The notes under the pieces are model-generated. The model was not told the origin of the DNA. It did not search any database and was given only the letters and a program-made list of their open reading frames with translations. This document shows, piece after piece, positions 35,093 to 47,878 of a stretch of 64,000 nucleotides of DNA. The DNA comes from Nymphaea colorata (Eukaryota; Streptophyta; Magnoliopsida; Nymphaeales; Nymphaeaceae). Numbering within the stretch: the first letter of the stretch is position 1; each line of letters begins with the position of its first letter. Made by a program: the position numbers and the translations under genes. The DNA is taken from contig NC_045148.1 in the NCBI RefSeq assembly GCF_008831285.2, forward strand, positions 15,540,802 through 15,604,801. Reading direction: 5' to 3'.

Positions 35093-36999
35093 TCATGGAT
35101 CAAAGGCCATGAGAAGTGGCCCGATCCGCATCAAAGGTGCAAGTGCAGTGGGAGAAAATTTCCTAGCGAAGAGAAAACAAACGGATCTGCTGTTGAGACT
35201 GTACCCGCACCGACCCGTGGACCTCATCCGCCTCAGCAACCTGACCGTCGTATCCTTGCGCCCGAACGTCGCCGGGTGCGACCCGCCCCTGGACCAGTCA
35301 ACGAAAGTCAGGCTCCGGTTGGCGTTGACCGAGCCATAATGTTTGCTCACGAGTGTGGGCAGGTAGTGCTCGTCGACGTAACAGGGCGGTGTGCAATGGT
35401 CTCTAAACAGGGCGTAGTATTTCCGGTCGGAGACAATCTCTACGGCCAGTTTCCGGTCGACTTCGAACCACTGCGAGCCCTTCCGCCAGTCGGAAAGCCT
35501 AACGTCCGGCCACATTCGTTGGCTGTAGCGCCCCCGGCCGGCTTTGCTTGGGTCGTCAAGGACTCCGACGAAGGAGTGGTTCGAGCCCATAAGGTAGTCG
35601 TAGATCGTCGAGAAATTGAACAACGGGATGCAGGATTCGGACACCAGCACGAACCGTTGGTTGGAGAAGTCGAGCAGCGCGTTGGCTAGCAGGCGCCGCT
35701 CCGCGTCGAGCATCGATGACCGTCCCCAGTGCACGGCCTGCAAGTTAGCCACCGCTCACTCAGCACCACTCGATGCATTTAAAATATCGAAATGTGCATG
35801 GCTATAAGAAATTTGGAAGAAATTAATGAAACTTTGGAAACCAAAAATGTGCTCGTGAGATCACATCATTATGTAAATGGATTTTTTTCCATATTCTTGC
35901 TCCAATCTTGAAAAGATTCAGCTTAGTCCTTGAGGTCAAATTTCTCAACAATGTAAATTAATGACGTGAACAATCATAATTTTTGGCATAAAATTGTCCT
36001 TATGAATGTCATCTATATGCTTCCATTATATGCCAGTTCATTTCTGAATTGGTTTTCTCTTTTGTTGTAAATGTGCTTCTCAAGTCACCATTTTTTTTTT
36101 TTTGCATGTTGATTGTGATTCTTAATCTTTAAGTAGGTGTCTAATTACTTAGGGTTTTGGCTTCATGGATTCAACATGGGAGGCTTTCACATGCAAAAGC
36201 AAAAGATCCATGGTTTATCAAACCTAAAATGCATGCTTTAAAATCTTCATTTTAATTTTTCAATTGACAAAATGTCTGAAGGCCCTAAATCTATACATCT
36301 CAAGCCCTGAGAATCCTAGATCAGCATACACAAGGGGAATCAAACGCCTCTTGAATGCCATTAAAACTTGTATCTTATATGCATGTCTACTTCCTACTTT
36401 TGAAGATCTATTTCATTCACTTGAAACATAAAAGTAATTGGTTCCACCATTTTGAGGTTAAGTGAAGAATGCAAACAAACCTGGCTAGGGATCCTCCTCC
36501 GGCAAAAAACCGAGCAATCAGAAGCCTCCACGTCATACAAGGGCGGGCCGTGAACGTAAATGGAAAAAAGACCATCATGTCCCTTGAAGAACTTCTCCCA
36601 AAATGGCCCCAGTGGAATGGGGCCTCTTGTCAAGAACATGAATGCCACCTTTGGAACTCTTTTGTGTGGGTAGTCCGCAACACGTGGCACCATCGAAGCG
36701 CGCCACATCAGCTCTTCATCAGTCATCGAGTGCATCAGCTGTGAGGGAGCAATCCACTCTTTGAGTAGGGCTGGTGATGAACTTGAAGAAGCAGGACAAG
36801 GAGGAGGAATGGCTGGTGTTAGGGCCAAATATGTTGTGGGCAGATACTCATAATCAGCAGGCCCAACATATGGCTTCATATAGAAGCCAATGATCATCCC
36901 TACTATCATTCCTGATCCACATAGTAAGCAGCACAGCATGATGGTCTCTACCTGGAAGTTCAATTCCTTCCCTTGCTTCATTTCTTCTGCAGATGGCAT
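35093..36999 (-). CDS. GT14/DUF266 glycosyltransferase, tandem copy D
   Basis: Exon 1 is 36999-36481 and exon 2 is 35737-35093, joined in phase 0 (donor CAG|GTTTGT, acceptor ACTTGCAG) across a 743-bp intron, giving 387 aa. The ATG at 36999 is chosen; the codon before it is TTG. The N-terminus differs from copies A-C (MPSAEEMKQGKELNFQ in place of MERK-type), with a Cys/Met-rich span at about 20-41 and a Pro/Ser-rich stem. Domain landmarks are [61 protein letters not shown] and VDEHYLPT. The exon 2 coding region is markedly GC-rich compared with that of copies B and C. It is the 5'-most gene of the array and the most divergent N-terminally; type II Golgi enzyme by family, acceptor unknown. Confidence 0.9.
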
Positions 37000-39900
37000 C
37001 AAAGATCACAGATCTCTTGACAAATGTTCAAAAACATTCAAAATCTCATATCTTAGCAGTAGAATTGTGCACCCCCATGAAGTTTTGGACATCTAAAATC
37101 AATGATCTCAATTTTACCACTCTTTTTCCACAAACTTTACTGCACAAGTGTTTATGTTTGGTATCTATACGCCAAAAAAATTGTAATACAACGATCTGTA
37201 AGAAGAAGCACGCGTCGACCCCACTTTCTGCACGTTATGCTACTCCTTAACACATGGTCAAAAGTGTAACTCACGAGCTCATAGCTCATTGAGAACAAGT
37301 AGTCCCAAAGGGGTGGCTGTAATTGTTTACAGGCTTTTAGTTTGTCATGCCAAGATTAGAAAAAAGTGTCCTTTAATGACACTACTGAAACAAAGTAGGA
37401 ATGAAAGTAGGAAAGGTCAAGCCGAGCATTAATAATAGTCGTCTGTGTAGGCCGAAGGTTTTCCAAAATGCTCTCAGTTGTCTTTTCTTTTTTAAGGACG
37501 CGCACATATTCAGTCCTTACATCTTATTCCTTAATTTGTTATCCTGTGACAGGAATTCCGACTCTCGTTGTCGTAAAATTTATACATGCAGATGCCCAGT
37601 AAAACATGGGAAACAACAAATAGTACATAATGTTTAGAACTTCGTGCAATCTAATTTATACATCTGAAACTATTTTGTGTTGATCGATTATTAGGTCTTA
37701 TAGACGTGTTGATCATGATCTCGATCACTGGTCAGATTTGTGGGAGAAAAATATACAGTAAAGGCAGATGGTAAGTGCCACAGAATGCATATTTTCACAC
37801 ATATATTATTATTATTACTATATGGTTTTATCGTATTGTATATATGGTACATTAAGCGGTTTACATATGTTGAGAAAGAAATAAACGCACAAAAAATGTT
37901 CCTGGCGCGTCCCTACTTCTAGAAAACTGTCCATGCATTTGCATGTAGTTTCCCTGCCAGAATCTGGGGGAAGCTAAGGAGTCATTTGAAGGGCAATATG
38001 AATTTGGAGGCACGAAGGGATCTGCATGACAGTTTAAAGTTGCCCTCTTCGGAATTCTAGAGTTTCAGTCGACGGCGTACCTAGTTAACTTGGTATTCTT
38101 TCCGGGACATGAAGTTGCGCGTAAATGCGTTTTATCAGTTGATCAAACGAGTGACCGGAGAACCGATCGCCCGGTGACATCGTCCTCCGACCGATTCCAT
38201 TCACGCTTCTGGTCCGTTCAACCATGTGAAGGTCCCGTGGTCTATGACTCCGTCGACACTGGACGGAAACCAAACTTAGTCGCCGGCCCCTTTAACCGCC
38301 GGAAACTGCACTAAAAGAAATGGAGACAGGGCAGGGGGGTGTGGGGAGGGAGGAAAGGGGGAGGAACTCTTACCAGCTCCGTTCCGATTATTTTCCAGTT
38401 CAAGAAAGAAATCAAGCTCCCATGGAAAACCAAGTTTGTTTGATCTCCTCCAACCTGAAAAGGGAGGAAAAACTTCGTCAGATGTTTTCACCAAAAAAGA
38501 AAAGGGAGAGAAAGTGTGTGGTATGTGTGTTTTCGTGTTTGTGTGTCAAATTGAAAAGACGCCATCATCAACCTAAGTAAGTTTATATTCCCACAAGATT
38601 TGCACGTAATTAAGTTCATTTCCATCTCGTCGATCAAGGGGAAATTTAACTCCCCCTCTCTCTCTTGATCCCTTGGCCTTGGTACCATCAACCATTTAAA
38701 GCAAGAGACAGATAAAATAATGAAAATAATCTTCTAATAATGATAAAATCAACCAGCACCTCTGGACTAGTGTCTGCAAGGATTTGAGTTTTCGAGCAGT
38801 GTAGGAATAGCAGGTAGATGGTGGTGTGCAAATGGGGAGGAGGAAGACGAAGAGGGGCTTCCTTAAAATGTGAGGAGCTGGGCGAAAGAAGGGTGGCAGG
38901 AAAAAGATCTTCCTCCATGGCACACCCGTCCTCCCGCTTTCCCCTTCCATTAGAAGCATGAAACTGATGTGGTCTCTCAATCTCTCATTAATTATCCAGT
39001 AGCCTTGGTTTCACTTCTTTCTTTTTCCTTGTTTCCTCTCCTGCTTTTTTACTTTAACCCCTTCCTCCTTCTGGGGAGGAGGGCTTTTTGTGCGCTTGAG
39101 TTTTGTGGTATGCGTTGTATGGGGGACGGCCTCATGGAATATGTTGGCTTGCCAAAGTAACGCAGCCATGGCAAGCCGGAAAACGATGGCACTTTCATGC
39201 TTGTTCGTTATTATATATCTCTTTTTACTAAGTTGTAAGAAGAGCTGTTACCTAAAAATTAGGCTTTGTGAAAACCTGGTCTCTGGTTTTTGGAACTTGA
39301 CTTGCCAGCGACTGACAAAAAACACTATTTTCTATGGAAATTATTTGCACCCTTTTTAGAGTGTCCCCAAACACTCTTAAGACTACTAATCTCCCTTTAT
39401 ACCCAATATATACACTGGACACCATTCTTTTAGGATTGTGGATCTGGACCCATATCAGTTCTCTCTTCCCAGCATCTGATCCAAAACCAATATCTTGTCA
39501 ATTTGGGTGGGTCTAGATCCACCTCCTTGATCATGTCCTCCTGGTCGTTTGCATTCATATCCTATCCTGACCTTTTATTCGTTGTGGAAGATGGGATTCC
39601 AAGTGGTTGAAGGTCTTCACCAAACCCAGCTGCGATTGCAGGGCTAAAAGCAGCATATCTCCAGCTGCTTCATCTCCTAATGAAGGCATCAAGTCGACCC
39701 AAATAACCAAACACGAGAAGTCCCCACTTAACTGAGCCCGGTCTGCACACTTCTTTTCTCGGCAAAGGCATTATTAGTACAAGATGCAAAAAAGACGAAC
39801 ATTATTCTCCAACCCACTTCCTTTACCATCTTTAAAGGATTATTAGGTCGCATCATGAGTCAACCAGTTCTAAGTGGTTGCCAGTTCTACAGATAAATCG

Positions 39901-40349
39901 GGCAATGCAGAAACTAGGCCAGCGTGACAAATGGTGCATATTGTCTTAAGGTCATTTTCTCACTAGGAACATTTTCGGGTGATTCATGAGCATGAAATGG
40001 GAAAATTATTGCAGGTAACATTTTCGGGAATTATACCGTCACTCAAGGCACAGGCAGGGCCACGGTCATTGATATATTTTTCTTCTAACGCAAATATGCC
40101 CCATGACATATTATCAGTTCTACACCATGGTGCCCTCTTTCCATATTCAACCTATAAGTTAAAAGAGGACACTCTCGTTCACCACAATAAGAAAAGATTA
40201 ACATAAAAGTATAAAAAACATTTAACTACAACAGTTACATCCTCAGATGGTTGAAAAAGTCTGCCCGTCGAACCATTTCCATTGAGTATTTGAGATTCCA
40301 AATCTTCAAGGACTCGATACGAACACTTCCTTGGGCAAGCGACTGCAGA
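37000..40349. other. Intergenic between copy D and the hydrolase gene
   Basis: Short frames only, none recognised. Contains purine-rich patches around 38320-38370 and 38490-38520. This is the upstream side of copy D and the downstream side of the hydrolase, both on the reverse strand. Confidence 0.5.
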
Positions 40350-43300
40350 TTAGTGGCGAGCAACGAGCATTGCGATTCCGACCGCCGCAATTGCCAACGA
40401 AATCGCAGCAATGTGTTTTACCTTTATCTCTCTTCTCACGATCCTCCAAATACATGGAACCAGAAACATCAGCCCGCAACTTGCCCGGAATTTTGCCACA
40501 GAGAACCCCTGAGCACGCACAGAAAATTTAACGAACATTTTCTTGGGAGTTTCCAAACGCAAATGAATACATGCACTGAGATGGCTCCGATTCATAGAGA
40601 AAACACGGTGCACAAGCTTTATAATCGTTCACGAAAAGAGAAGCTTAAGGCCTTTGATATGCCTAGAACCATGGAATTTTAAAATCAGCATGCTCAATTT
40701 TTCATAGTTTGGAACTATTAAACAAACAAGGTATTTTGTTTCCAGAATTAGGAAACTCAAACTTGGAATTTTGATTTCATTCCAACTTAAGCAGGAATCA
40801 TGATTCTGGAGTTTTCATTCTTGAACCAAAATTCCAAACCATCAAACGCCCCCATTCCATGGTGTAATCAGGAATTTTGAGATGAGGGTCATTAGTTCAA
40901 TAACTTTCACAGTTTTAGGGGCACCACTATATATAAATGAGTAAATCAAATTTAAGGCAACAATATATAAAACTAAAGGATGTTTGTGGGGCACGTGTGG
41001 GCAAATCACCGCTACTGTCCTATTAATACATCGCAAGGAGAAGTAAGGTTGCGAATAGCTGGTATACGGTTCACTGAATACACTTACTAATAGCTGGATT
41101 GGATTCGGCTGTGCGGAATACCTTTACCATATCCAACCCACTTTTAATGCTAATGAAACGTCCCATTATCCAATTTTTCAAATGACATATTTTGTTATCA
41201 GGTGAGCAGGGTGAGTATTTGATTACACTAATAAAGATGAGAGCCGAAGTCTCTCCCCCTCTCCCAATGCCTCTCTCCTGCCCCAAAGTTTAGAGATGGA
41301 CCAGCGCGTCAGTTGAAGACTGCACTGCAGCCACCTCGCTCATCGCTTCCCCGAATTGGGCATCCATGTCATTCGTATCAACGACCAGCCACTAAATGGT
41401 TACTGACCGGAGCCAATTGTTCAAATCCCCTGGGGCCAAATAACATGCTTGGTTTCTTCCCCAGTTTCAAAGGCTATGGATACAAAGACCACTTAGGGTC
41501 ACCTGGGGTCGTTTGGCAGGAAGGACTGCCAAACGCCTTTGATGACACTCAAAAAGAACTGGGTCACATCTTAGTCCAAGTATACTAATAAAACGAGATT
41601 TTGATACTCATACTGGAGGATTATCCACATCTATCTGAGATTAAGAGCACACGGTACACAGAGAATATGACAACCGTTTGTCCATGCACTTCCTCACCCG
41701 TATGGACGTACTTGTTGATGGAAAAGAAGATGAGTGAAGATCGGCCTTGAAAATGGTGGCACATCTCTATTATGTGGCCTCATCCGGAAACAACTAAAAG
41801 AAACTCGGACTGTTGACAGTTATAATTTTAATAGGATGCTCAAAGATCACCTTTATCTGTATATTTCTTATAGGTTAATGCAGATGCTCAGAGAGAGAGA
41901 GAGAGAGAGCATGTGCGGCCGTTTTGCGCTTGATGGTGAGGAAGAAATCACATCGTTCCTGAATTCGTCTCTACTGAATATAGCAAGTTGAGCATGGCTT
42001 GCCAAATCAAACCCAACCATCAAGTTTTGATCTTTCAGCTGTCCCGACTCCTAACAAGGACATGCTGCTCATCTGGCTACTCTGAAAGAGACAAGCCACT
42101 GACACTGCTTGAGGACAGGGACCAGTCAGTAAACACATTAGTTAGCAGATCTACCTGTTCAGATAGTATACTGAGTCAGCCAAAATGATGAGAAATTACT
42201 ACGGATTTTCAGCTGACCAGAATGCCGCTGGCAAAATTACTTCTAAAAGTTCCTATATGAACACAATTTTGGACAGAGAACTGCAGTCACTTCACCTTTT
42301 GAGACCACCAATCAAAATATCTTCTCGCAGACACCATTTTCATGGAAAGATGAAAGTAAGATGGAGTTTTCTTGCCACTGGTAAATAGAAGGACGCAAGA
42401 AAGTGGAAAGTTTCTGCATCTAAATCCATGTATGGGTGAAACAACACAAATAGTCTGTTCTAGTAGAATTAAAACTTAGACGACAATAGCAGACGCCACG
42501 TGATCACAGGTCCTTCTCAGGTGTGACCCTCAACTACACTCATCTTCAGGAGAAAAGGTTGGTAGCTGGAATGGAATCTTTCCAAGGAAAAACCCTGCAT
42601 CACATCGGATCAAGTCCATGTTCAGATAAATTCAGTTAAATAAATATAGTGGGAAAACTGGTCATTTCGTTCCTGATCCCCAGTAAGCGTAACTCTATTT
42701 TCCTAAAACAACTCAAATGGTCTTCAAGATCTGGAGTTTCCATATGATTAGTAAATTCCTAGGTTCAAGCATTTGGTAGACAAATAGGTAGTATGTGCAG
42801 CAATAATAGCACCGCCCACCTGGCTAGGGCTCAAAGTTGGAGAACAAGAAAATAGCGTCCCCGTCGGGTCTCTTCCATGTTCTGGTACGTTCTGCAAACC
42901 TCCAGCTTACCCACACTCACCCACATCCTAAACTCCTCCCACCACCTTTTCTTTTTCCTTCATGAAATTATTTTGCCCTTAAAAGGCATCCATTAGCTGC
43001 TCCATTGTGCATTGAACACTTTCAACAGCTAGTAAGCCCTCCTTTGTGCATGTATATGAGGACCAGCCCTGTTCCGTATGGTTTTTCATAGTGAATTAAC
43101 ACAAGCCTCACTGTTTGTGTGTGGCCTTTGAGAGATTACTCCTCATTATGAGAGTGACCTTCGTTAACTGTGAACCTTTCTTTGCTTTCTCGTGAAAGCG
43201 TCTTTGATATCATAATACAGAAGGTCTCCAACCTTATTGTACCCCAGCAGAGAAAAATTTAAAGAACCTCAGAACATAAAAGTAAATTAATGCATCATGT

Positions 43301-46300
43301 TCAAAACTTAAAATACCTTGGGCAGCTTCCCTTGAAGTGCTAGGTGGTCAACGTGCAGTCTTACATTTGAGGAGGCATGCACCCATAAGATTGGATCTAC
43401 ATCGGCATAACATTTTGCCACGATGTCATATAGTGTTTCTGCTCCATCCTCAACTACTTTCAAGATACTGTTTTCTCGGTCTCTGCGATGACTGTAAGAC
43501 AATGCATTGTCATTATTAACAAATCTAGTTCAAAAGGAAAGTTGGGAAAGTTCATCACCCTCTTGTCCTCACAAACACGTGTTTGAGTGTGCATTCATTT
43601 TGCACGGACTATTTGAAACGATCTTGATATTATCAAAATTTTAGGCATGGATGTTCACAATTATGTCTGGGGGCCTGGGCTGCGGGCATGCCTCGGACCG
43701 ACCCTGCCCAGCCTGACCTGATTGCCCCAGCCCTACTGTCAATTGTGCACATGTGTGTGTACGTGTGGTGGGGGTTGGAAGACGTAGTTAATAGGTTGCC
43801 TTCAAAAGTTTCTTTTCCAGTCAAGATAACTCTCAACGGATCTTAAGTAGCACTAACATGCGACTAACTCATACCACCACAATGACGGCATCAAGACCAA
43901 TGGATATAGGAGGAAATGCCAAACATAAGACAAATCTTTTATTTGAAATTTGGAAAATCAGAATATATAAAGCTTTGCACCAAGAAAAAAGGATGTGACT
44001 CTAAGCTTATCAATGACGGCTGGAAAAAAATGAGACAACAGGTGGCATGACATAACATCATTGTAATCCAAAAGTAAATCATGATAAATTGTCTACGTTT
44101 TCTCATTTGAACACAAAAATTGAAAGAAGGCATCAAAACAAGGTTCATCTCACTTGAGATAACTGCAAAGCATCTGCATAGGCCAAACATTAATCCTTCC
44201 GTGCATAGGGAGAAGTGCATGTGGTTGTATCCCTAAGAATTTGTATGTCGTCTGGAAATAATCCTGCAGATAATAAATCCTCCAACACTAAATTAAATGA
44301 AATTAGAAATTGGAACATCTGGCACACTTTAGTCAAAGCTTTTCAAAGATTGAAATCGTGAACAGAAACAAATATGTATCCCTTCAACTAAATGACTTCA
44401 GAATGGAAAGCAAGCCCATGGCCCAGGATGTTATTCATGCATATATCGAGAAAAAATTGTGTAGCGACACTAACTTTATATTCACTAATGCATGAAGGAC
44501 AGGATAATAACAAGATAAAGCCATGTTTCAACTATTTATGAGAATTGTTTTCCATCTGAGTTCCAAAGTGGTGGTTCCATGTACTTAAAAAATTACAATA
44601 TCTAATATAAAAGCATTGCCAAAAAATAACATTTCAGGTTTTTACCGCCAAGATTTCTTTGGCATTGGCTCAGAAGCTTGTTTTCCATTGAAAGATCTTG
44701 AACATTAGAAATAAAAAAAAAATATGAGACTTTGATCAAAATATAATCATTAAAATATCAAAATAAACATCAAATTGATAACCTTTGTTTGAAAAAACAA
44801 GGCAATAAAAGTGCAAAACTATATCATATTCTTTTCCTTTTTTAGTTTTTTTTTTATTTTCCCACTTTTTGCCTTTTTTTTTAAAAAAAAAGAAGGTAAC
44901 ACTTTGTTCCAATGACGCAAAGAAAGGGCCATTTAAATTGGTTCCTACTTAGATTGTAAAAATGGCACCTCTGATGCTTATGTCTTTATGAACTGTGTTG
45001 CTATCAAAGGTTCGGCAGCTTTTAACGGGAAGTACTGCTACCCATTCAAGGTACGTCCATCATGAACCCCACCCAGAAACACCCTTTCACATCTATGAAC
45101 CGTCAAGGAAACTATTGTAAGTTAAGAACTTGAAATTCTAAGCTTTAAATGAAAATAGTCAGATGCCAGCTCCTTTCTGCAGATGTAAGAACTCGCTTCT
45201 AGTATAATTTTGCAGCTATCACAAAATAGCTGTGTTTAATAACGTGTGGAGGAATGTAAAAACTAAATAAGATATGCAATGGAATTCTGTCTTTAAAGAA
45301 TTTAGTGATAATAATGACAAGGTCCTAGAAAATTGTAGCCTATGGTGAGGCATTTTTTCAAAATAACATGGATAGGGGTATGGCAAGGATATAAGCATAT
45401 ATGTAGTTCACAAACAACAAAAAGTAATATTTAACAATTAACAAACTATGACTCTAGCAATGATTTAACAAAAAAAAAAAAAAACGCATATTGTCCATTG
45501 CAGCACCCCCCACCTGCACCCGCACCGCACCCAAGTCCTGTCGATTCAGGTGCAGCACTCTCCCAAAGAGTTCACGTTACTTAGGTTATAGGAGAGAGGA
45601 ACAGCAAAAATTGAGCCCTAAGTGATACTTACCCTCATGTTTCCACCAGATCGTATATCAAGAACTGCACTCCCATGTCTAAAGGCAAAAATGACTTATT
45701 AAAACCAATTGAAGCACACAATATTTCAAAAGTTAAGCAAAATGTTCATAACAAAATTTCATGGTATCACAATACAGATGCAATAGTTCATTCTAAGCTA
45801 TTGATTGACGCTGCAAAAAATGAACGAGAATTACACAGACAGAGTTGCAATTTGTTTTTGACCAATATTTTTAAGACAACAAACGCCTTGCAGAGTACAA
45901 TGCTGCTTTGAGTACACATGCGCAAACATGTCCTCCTGTGATATTTATGCTTATTAGAAGCCCGGAAATTAATAAGTCATAATGAACACGCCCAAAGAGA
46001 AAAAACTAAGATCACAATAACTTCAAAAGTAACAGCTCCTTGAAAAGAATGGTGAAGGCCTTTTCATTGAATAAATGCAAAATACACTGACATCGACTTC
46101 TCAGGCATCAAGGAGAATTACTTAACACACGAAAAATGGAGATAGTGCAACCTTTTGTATGAACGTCACCAAAACAACAGAAGATTAAAAACCACGAGCT
46201 AGAGAAGAATTTAGATTTTTATAGAATACAGATTTTCCTGTGGGCCAAAAGAGAATGAAAAAACAGAAGCCACAAGGCACTAGGTGTGCATGGTGAACCG

Positions 46301-47845
46301 CATTTTAAACGTCTAACTGACCATTGGCTTACTTGAAGTTACTGTAGACTACCTAATGGCCTCAGAGAAAAGGAACTCACCCAACACAATGGTCACCAAC
46401 AATTAGTAAGCGTGTATTTGTGTGCAAAAGTGCCATGTGGCCATCAGTATGCCCCTGCAAAGTGGAAAATCCACTGACAAGGCACTAGGTGTGCATGGTG
46501 AACCGCATTTTAAACGTCTAACTGACCATTGGCTTACTTGAAGTTACTGTAGACTACCTAATGGCCTCAGAGAAAAGGAACTCACCCAACACAATGGTCA
46601 CCAACAATTAGTAAGCGTCTATTTGTGTGCAAAAGTGCCATGTGGCCATCAGTATGCCCCTGCAAAGTGGAAAATCCACTGAGAACTGAATGAAGGACAC
46701 GTAAATCATCAGAACATTATAAATAGTAGATGAAAATTAAATAATGTCAAGCCAATGCTTCTTGCATAATGCAACAGATTTTTATCGTTAGACGCTGATG
46801 AAGCCAAAATGTTTACAAGATTAAACCTTATAAAAACATGATTTTCTCAAGTATACTTCTCAGACAATCAGCAAAACTAAATTGAAAGCAATCAGCAAGA
46901 GAAGAACCATTATGGAAAATCAGGCATTCAAGTATCGAAGGAAAGGAATTTGTATACGCACCATTCTACATTACACGCCTTTGCTTCAAAAAATTTCAAA
47001 AATAAAATCATCTAAAAATTTGTCATAAAATAGCATCGAAGTAACATATTTTTCCACTATAAATTTCATGGAAACAGCCGCAACGAAAGGAACAATGTGC
47101 CAAAATATCATCTCCACAAGTTGACATTCAAAGAAATTATTATTGAAAAAGAGCCAAGTTCAACAATCAGTCGAGTCAAGTTCAAGCATGCAGAAGAACT
47201 AATGCTAACTAAGCTTCTCCTTCCCCAACTTTGTTGGGGGACTTTTCTTAGTCCTCTAAGTCAACAAGCCCGAGTGGGGGACTCACAAAATCAGCCATAA
47301 CTGCATTATTCAACTTATCCGAGTGGTTATTTTTTGTCAACTTTAGACCGTAATGGAACATACATTTGGTGTCTTTATCTAGAAGAGAAATCAAAGTGTG
47401 GCTAATGCAGCATCAAGATGCTACACCTAGGTTTTCCTCACTTACCCTCTAAAAGTACATTCTGTGTGCTATCGATTTTTTTTTTTTTGCACTTAATGCA
47501 CTTCTACTTTTTCCTAATGCCCTTCACTACTATATTAGAATTAATATTTAGCTCTAGGAACATAAAAACAGCTAGTATCTCTCTGACTGTTTCAAGAAGG
47601 TAACACAGGAAGTCTAGAACATGTGCATAGAACCTTTAAGCTGGGAGCCCTTCAGCGTATAGAAATTGAAGGTTAAGTGGACATGACAGGCCACAGAAAT
47701 TAAACAGAACCATGACAATATGAAATTTAGATAAAATCCAAATGAACCAATAGAAGATGAATCAAGTGGTAAGAACTTAATTGAATAAACAGGAAATGCA
47801 CTTCTTCCTCATATAGGACGCAGGTGCAAAAATAAGTGCAGGACC

Positions 47846-47878
<33 letters not shown>

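Noticed and set aside
35081-35689. 202-codon forward frame over glycosyltransferase copy D exon 2
   Set aside because: Antisense shadow of the conserved reverse-strand exon.
41395-41445. tRNA-like B-box string GTTCAAATCCCC
   Set aside because: No matching A-box at proper spacing and no cloverleaf.
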